Assembly: GCF_007991455.1 (NCBI RefSeq)
Contig: NZ_BJYJ01000002.1
Span: 186,001-250,000 of the forward strand
Source: Chryseobacterium hagamense
GTDB taxonomy: Bacteria > Bacteroidota > Bacteroidia > Flavobacteriales > Weeksellaceae
DNA length: 64,000 bases
Direction of reading: 5' to 3'
The position numbers were made by a program, and so were the translations under genes. The notes beneath the pieces are model-generated. The model was not told the DNA's origin and made no database searches. It was given only the letters and a program-made list of their open reading frames with translations. Shown here piece after piece: positions 62,098 through 64,000 of this stretch (position 1 is the first letter of the stretch; every line of letters begins with the position of its first letter).

Positions 62098-63021
62098 ATG
62101 CAGACAACAGATACCGTACTCATGATCGAGCCGATCGCATTTGGCTTTAATGAAGAAACCGCAAAAAATAATTATTTCCAGACCGAGCAGAAAGGCTTCG
62201 ATATTCAGTTCAAGGCGTTATCGGAATTTAAGATGTTTGTGGAAAAGCTGAGAAGCAAAGGCATCAACGTCATCACCATCAAAGATACGCTGGACCCGCA
62301 TACGCCGGATTCCATTTTCCCGAACAACTGGGTCAGCTTTCACCGGGACGGAAAAGTCGTGCTTTATCCGATGTTTGCCTCCAACAGAAGGGTCGAAAGA
62401 AGGGAGGATATCATCGAAAGCATTAAAGAACAGGGATATGAAGTGGCTGAAATCGATGATTGGTCTTTACCGGAAACTCAGGGACATTATCTGGAAGGAA
62501 CCGGCAGCATGATTTTCGATCACGACAATAAAATTGCTTACGGCTCGGTTTCCTTAAGGCTGGATGAAAACCTCTTCAGGGAATTCTGTGAAAAATATGG
62601 TTTCACGCCGGTGGTATTCCATTCGTTTCAGACGGTGGGAGAGGAAAGGCTGCCGATTTACCACACCAATGTCATGATGTGTGTAGCGGATCGGTTTGTT
62701 GTGATCTGCCTGGATTGCATTGATAACGAACTGGAGAGAAGCAAAGTCATCGAGACCATTAAAAATTCCGGAAAGGAGATTATTGAGATTTCAGAAGAGC
62801 AGATGCATCATTTTGCAGGAAATATGCTTCAGGTTCAGAATAAAGACGATGAGAAGTTTCTGATCATGAGTGAAACCGCCTACCGGTCCTTATCCCGGGA
62901 TCAGGTGGCAGCCATTGAAAAATACTGTGAAATCATCTATTCTGATCTTAATACGATTGAAGTAAACGGAGGCGGAAGCGCACGCTGTATGCTGGCTGAG
63001 GTTTTCTTGCCGAAAAAATAA
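62098..63021 (+). CDS. ctlX: Citrulline utilization hydrolase CtlX-like amidinotransferase
   Basis: A 307-residue guanidino-modifying superfamily protein of the type annotated CtlX. Visible motifs are MIEPIAFGFNEETAKNNYFQ at the N-terminus, DSIFPNNWVSFH, the acidic LEGTGSMIFDHDN, LPIYHTNVMMCVADRF (catalytic His) and GGGSARCMLAEVFLPKK with the nucleophilic Cys near the end. The likely role is hydrolysis of citrulline or a related ureido/guanidino compound. It follows the paralogous gene at 60601 with the S23 gene between. A very strong terminator follows. Confidence 0.88.
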   Translation: MQTTDTVLMIEPIAFGFNEETAKNNYFQTEQKGFDIQFKALSEFKMFVEKLRSKGINVITIKDTLDPHTPDSIFPNNWVSFHRDGKVVLYPMFASNRRVERREDIIESIKEQGYEVAEIDDWSLPETQGHYLEGTGSMIFDHDNKIAYGSVSLRLDENLFREFCEKYGFTPVVFHSFQTVGEERLPIYHTNVMMCVADRFVVICLDCIDNELERSKVIETIKNSGKEIIEISEEQMHHFAGNMLQVQNKDDEKFLIMSETAYRSLSRDQVAAIEKYCEIIYSDLNTIEVNGGGSARCMLAEVFLPKK

Positions 63022-63060
63022 CAGCTCAACTATTATATCCAGGTTTCTATCTAAACTATA

Positions 63061-63109
63061 AAAATTCCGGAATCTGATCAGAATTGGCTGATCGGATTCC
63101 GGAATTTTC
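63061..63109 (+). terminator. Terminator of ctlX
   Basis: AAAATTCCGGAATCTGATCAG and its near-exact complement (one G-T) form a 21-bp stem with a 6-base loop. Confidence 0.9.
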
Positions 63110-63503
63110 ATGTCAAAAGGTACAGAATTTCAGTTGGGTAATATGGTTTTTTATGATAAGTATAGGCATGAATTATATTTTGTTCTAATTAGTTATTGGT
63201 TGATATTGCCTTTTTCCGATTATTTAAAGAAAAGATTATCCGTCTGAAAATTTTTTTCTTGAATAATATAAGATTGGAAAACAGATAAAATAAATGATAT
63301 CTGATTTTTCATTTTCATTTGAATTATTTATTATATTTAGAACAGAAAAACTGATCATGACAGACAAAGTACCGTTGCTTTATCGTTATGCATTTCCATA
63401 CTGCATAATTTCAATTGAAGAAAATAATCCTTCGATTTTTACACTAAAGTACCGCTGCTGAATCTTCCTGATTTCAAAAATTAATAACACTTAAATGTAA
63501 AGC
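63110..63503. other. Intergenic region without gene
   Basis: AT-rich spacer. AAAGTACCGTTGCT (63366-63379) and AAAGTACCGCTGCT (63446-63459) are near-identical 14-base direct repeats 80 bases apart, upstream of the last gene. TATATTTA near 63330 is one base from the -7 consensus. No other feature was seen. Confidence 0.45.
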
Positions 63504-64000
63504 ATGAAAAAAGTTTTTACCAGTGTACTTACCCTGTACACGATTTCAGGATTCTTTGCTCAGGAAGTGGTCTGGCAGAAAGACATCCAATCTCCGACGC
63601 AGAATTTTCTTTCTCAGGTGACCTCAACTATTGATAATCAGTATTTAATTACAGGGAGTTCAATCCGGCCTGTTTCAGATTCGCAAACTGGCGAAAATTA
63701 CGGTTATGACTATAGCCTAATAAAGCTGAATCAACAAGGGGAACAAGTCTGGGAAAAACATTTTTCCGGTAAAAATCACGATTATCTCGCCGCAACAGTA
63801 AATACCCAGGAGGGCGGTTTCCTTTTAGCGGGCACCTCATGGAGCAATAAGGGATTGGATAAAAAAGAGGATTCAAAGGGTGGCTCGGACCTCTGGCTTA
63901 TCCGGATCAATGAATTCGGCGATGAACTTTGGCAGAAAACCATTGGCGGAGCTGGAGATGAAGAAGCGCGTGCCGTGGTGCAGACAATGGATTTTGGGTT
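63504..64000 (+). CDS. Secreted beta-propeller-like protein, 5' part only
   Basis: The start at 63504 opens a frame running off the window (165 codons visible). A signal peptide ends GFFAQ. The mature part has repeats of about 60 residues with the pattern YSLIKLNQQGEQVWEKHFSG and DLWLIRINEFGDELWQKTIG, followed by GAGDEEARAVVQT. This is typical of flavobacterial secreted beta-propeller proteins, many of which end in a T9SS domain. The C-terminus is outside the window, so the sorting signal cannot be checked. Confidence 0.75.
   Translation, partial: MKKVFTSVLTLYTISGFFAQEVVWQKDIQSPTQNFLSQVTSTIDNQYLITGSSIRPVSDSQTGENYGYDYSLIKLNQQGEQVWEKHFSGKNHDYLAATVNTQEGGFLLAGTSWSNKGLDKKEDSKGGSDLWLIRINEFGDELWQKTIGGAGDEEARAVVQTMDFG

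Overview
The window looks like chromosome of a Flavobacteriia member, most likely Chryseobacterium or a close Weeksellaceae relative. The evidence is of several kinds: a type IX secretion C-terminal sorting domain, four GLPGLI-family proteins, GG-leader Cys-rich peptides of the flavobacterial type, and promoters of the Bacteroidota form (TTG, about 19 bases, then TAnnTTTG). Shine-Dalgarno sequences are mostly absent, and a Bacteroidota-type ribosomal gene order runs into rpoA. No rRNA, CRISPR array, prophage or full-length transposase was seen.

Layout. 1-2.8 kb: two cell-surface genes (a PKD-like lipoprotein and a DUF5074 beta-propeller with a T9SS tail). 2.9-4.3 kb: a dispersed repeat, three tRNA-Glu(UUC) genes and rpsT. 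4.3-9.1 kb: envelope genes (amidase, divergent LptD), then RidA and a small membrane protein. 9.2-18.8 kb: HtrA protease, TrhO with an extra C-terminal domain, 5-formyl-THF cyclo-ligase, an unknown lipoprotein pair, a KDS-repeat lipoprotein, a SpoU methyltransferase, RmuC and an SGNH hydrolase. 18.8-24.0 kb: a DUF5995-like gene, a divergent pair of GG-leader Cys-rich peptides, a tiny collagen-like lipopeptide, nicotinate phosphoribosyltransferase, Dps and a GT-C-like membrane protein.

24.1-27.5 kb is the str operon (rpsL-rpsG-fusA-rpsJ). The S10 operon is then broken: about 9.9 kb of accessory DNA lies between rpsJ and rplC. It carries four GLPGLI genes, a low-affinity iron permease-like gene, a decayed small secreted-protein gene, a large TPR-like secreted protein, a TIM-barrel-like lipoprotein, a secreted Cys-containing peptide and a 207-bp MITE-like element. 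A new promoter at about 37.27 kb restarts transcription. 37.4-51.2 kb is an almost continuous rplC-to-rplQ cluster, including secY, infA and rpoA. It is interrupted by a heptanucleotide repeat (rpsC/rplP) and two internal hairpins (rpsN/rpsH and infA/rpmJ).

51.3-56.7 kb: a lipoprotein, a small unknown peptide and a NarL-type two-component locus in which two AT-rich unknown genes separate response regulator from histidine kinase, followed by two unknown genes. A near-identical 15-bp motif in opposite orientation lies at either side of the two-component locus. 56.9-59.6 kb: enolase and citrate synthase. 59.7-63.0 kb: a membrane protein, a GG-leader peptide gene broken by an in-frame stop, and two amidinotransferase-fold enzymes (the second CtlX-like) separated by an S23/four-helix-bundle gene flanked by repeats. 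63.5 kb to the end: the start of a large secreted protein.

Candidates for something undescribed are the divergent GG-leader peptide locus with its neighbouring lipopeptide (19.7-20.5 kb), the GLPGLI-rich island inside the S10 operon, and the two-component locus with embedded unknown genes and its boundary motif. All functional statements are from reading the sequence only; no database search was run.
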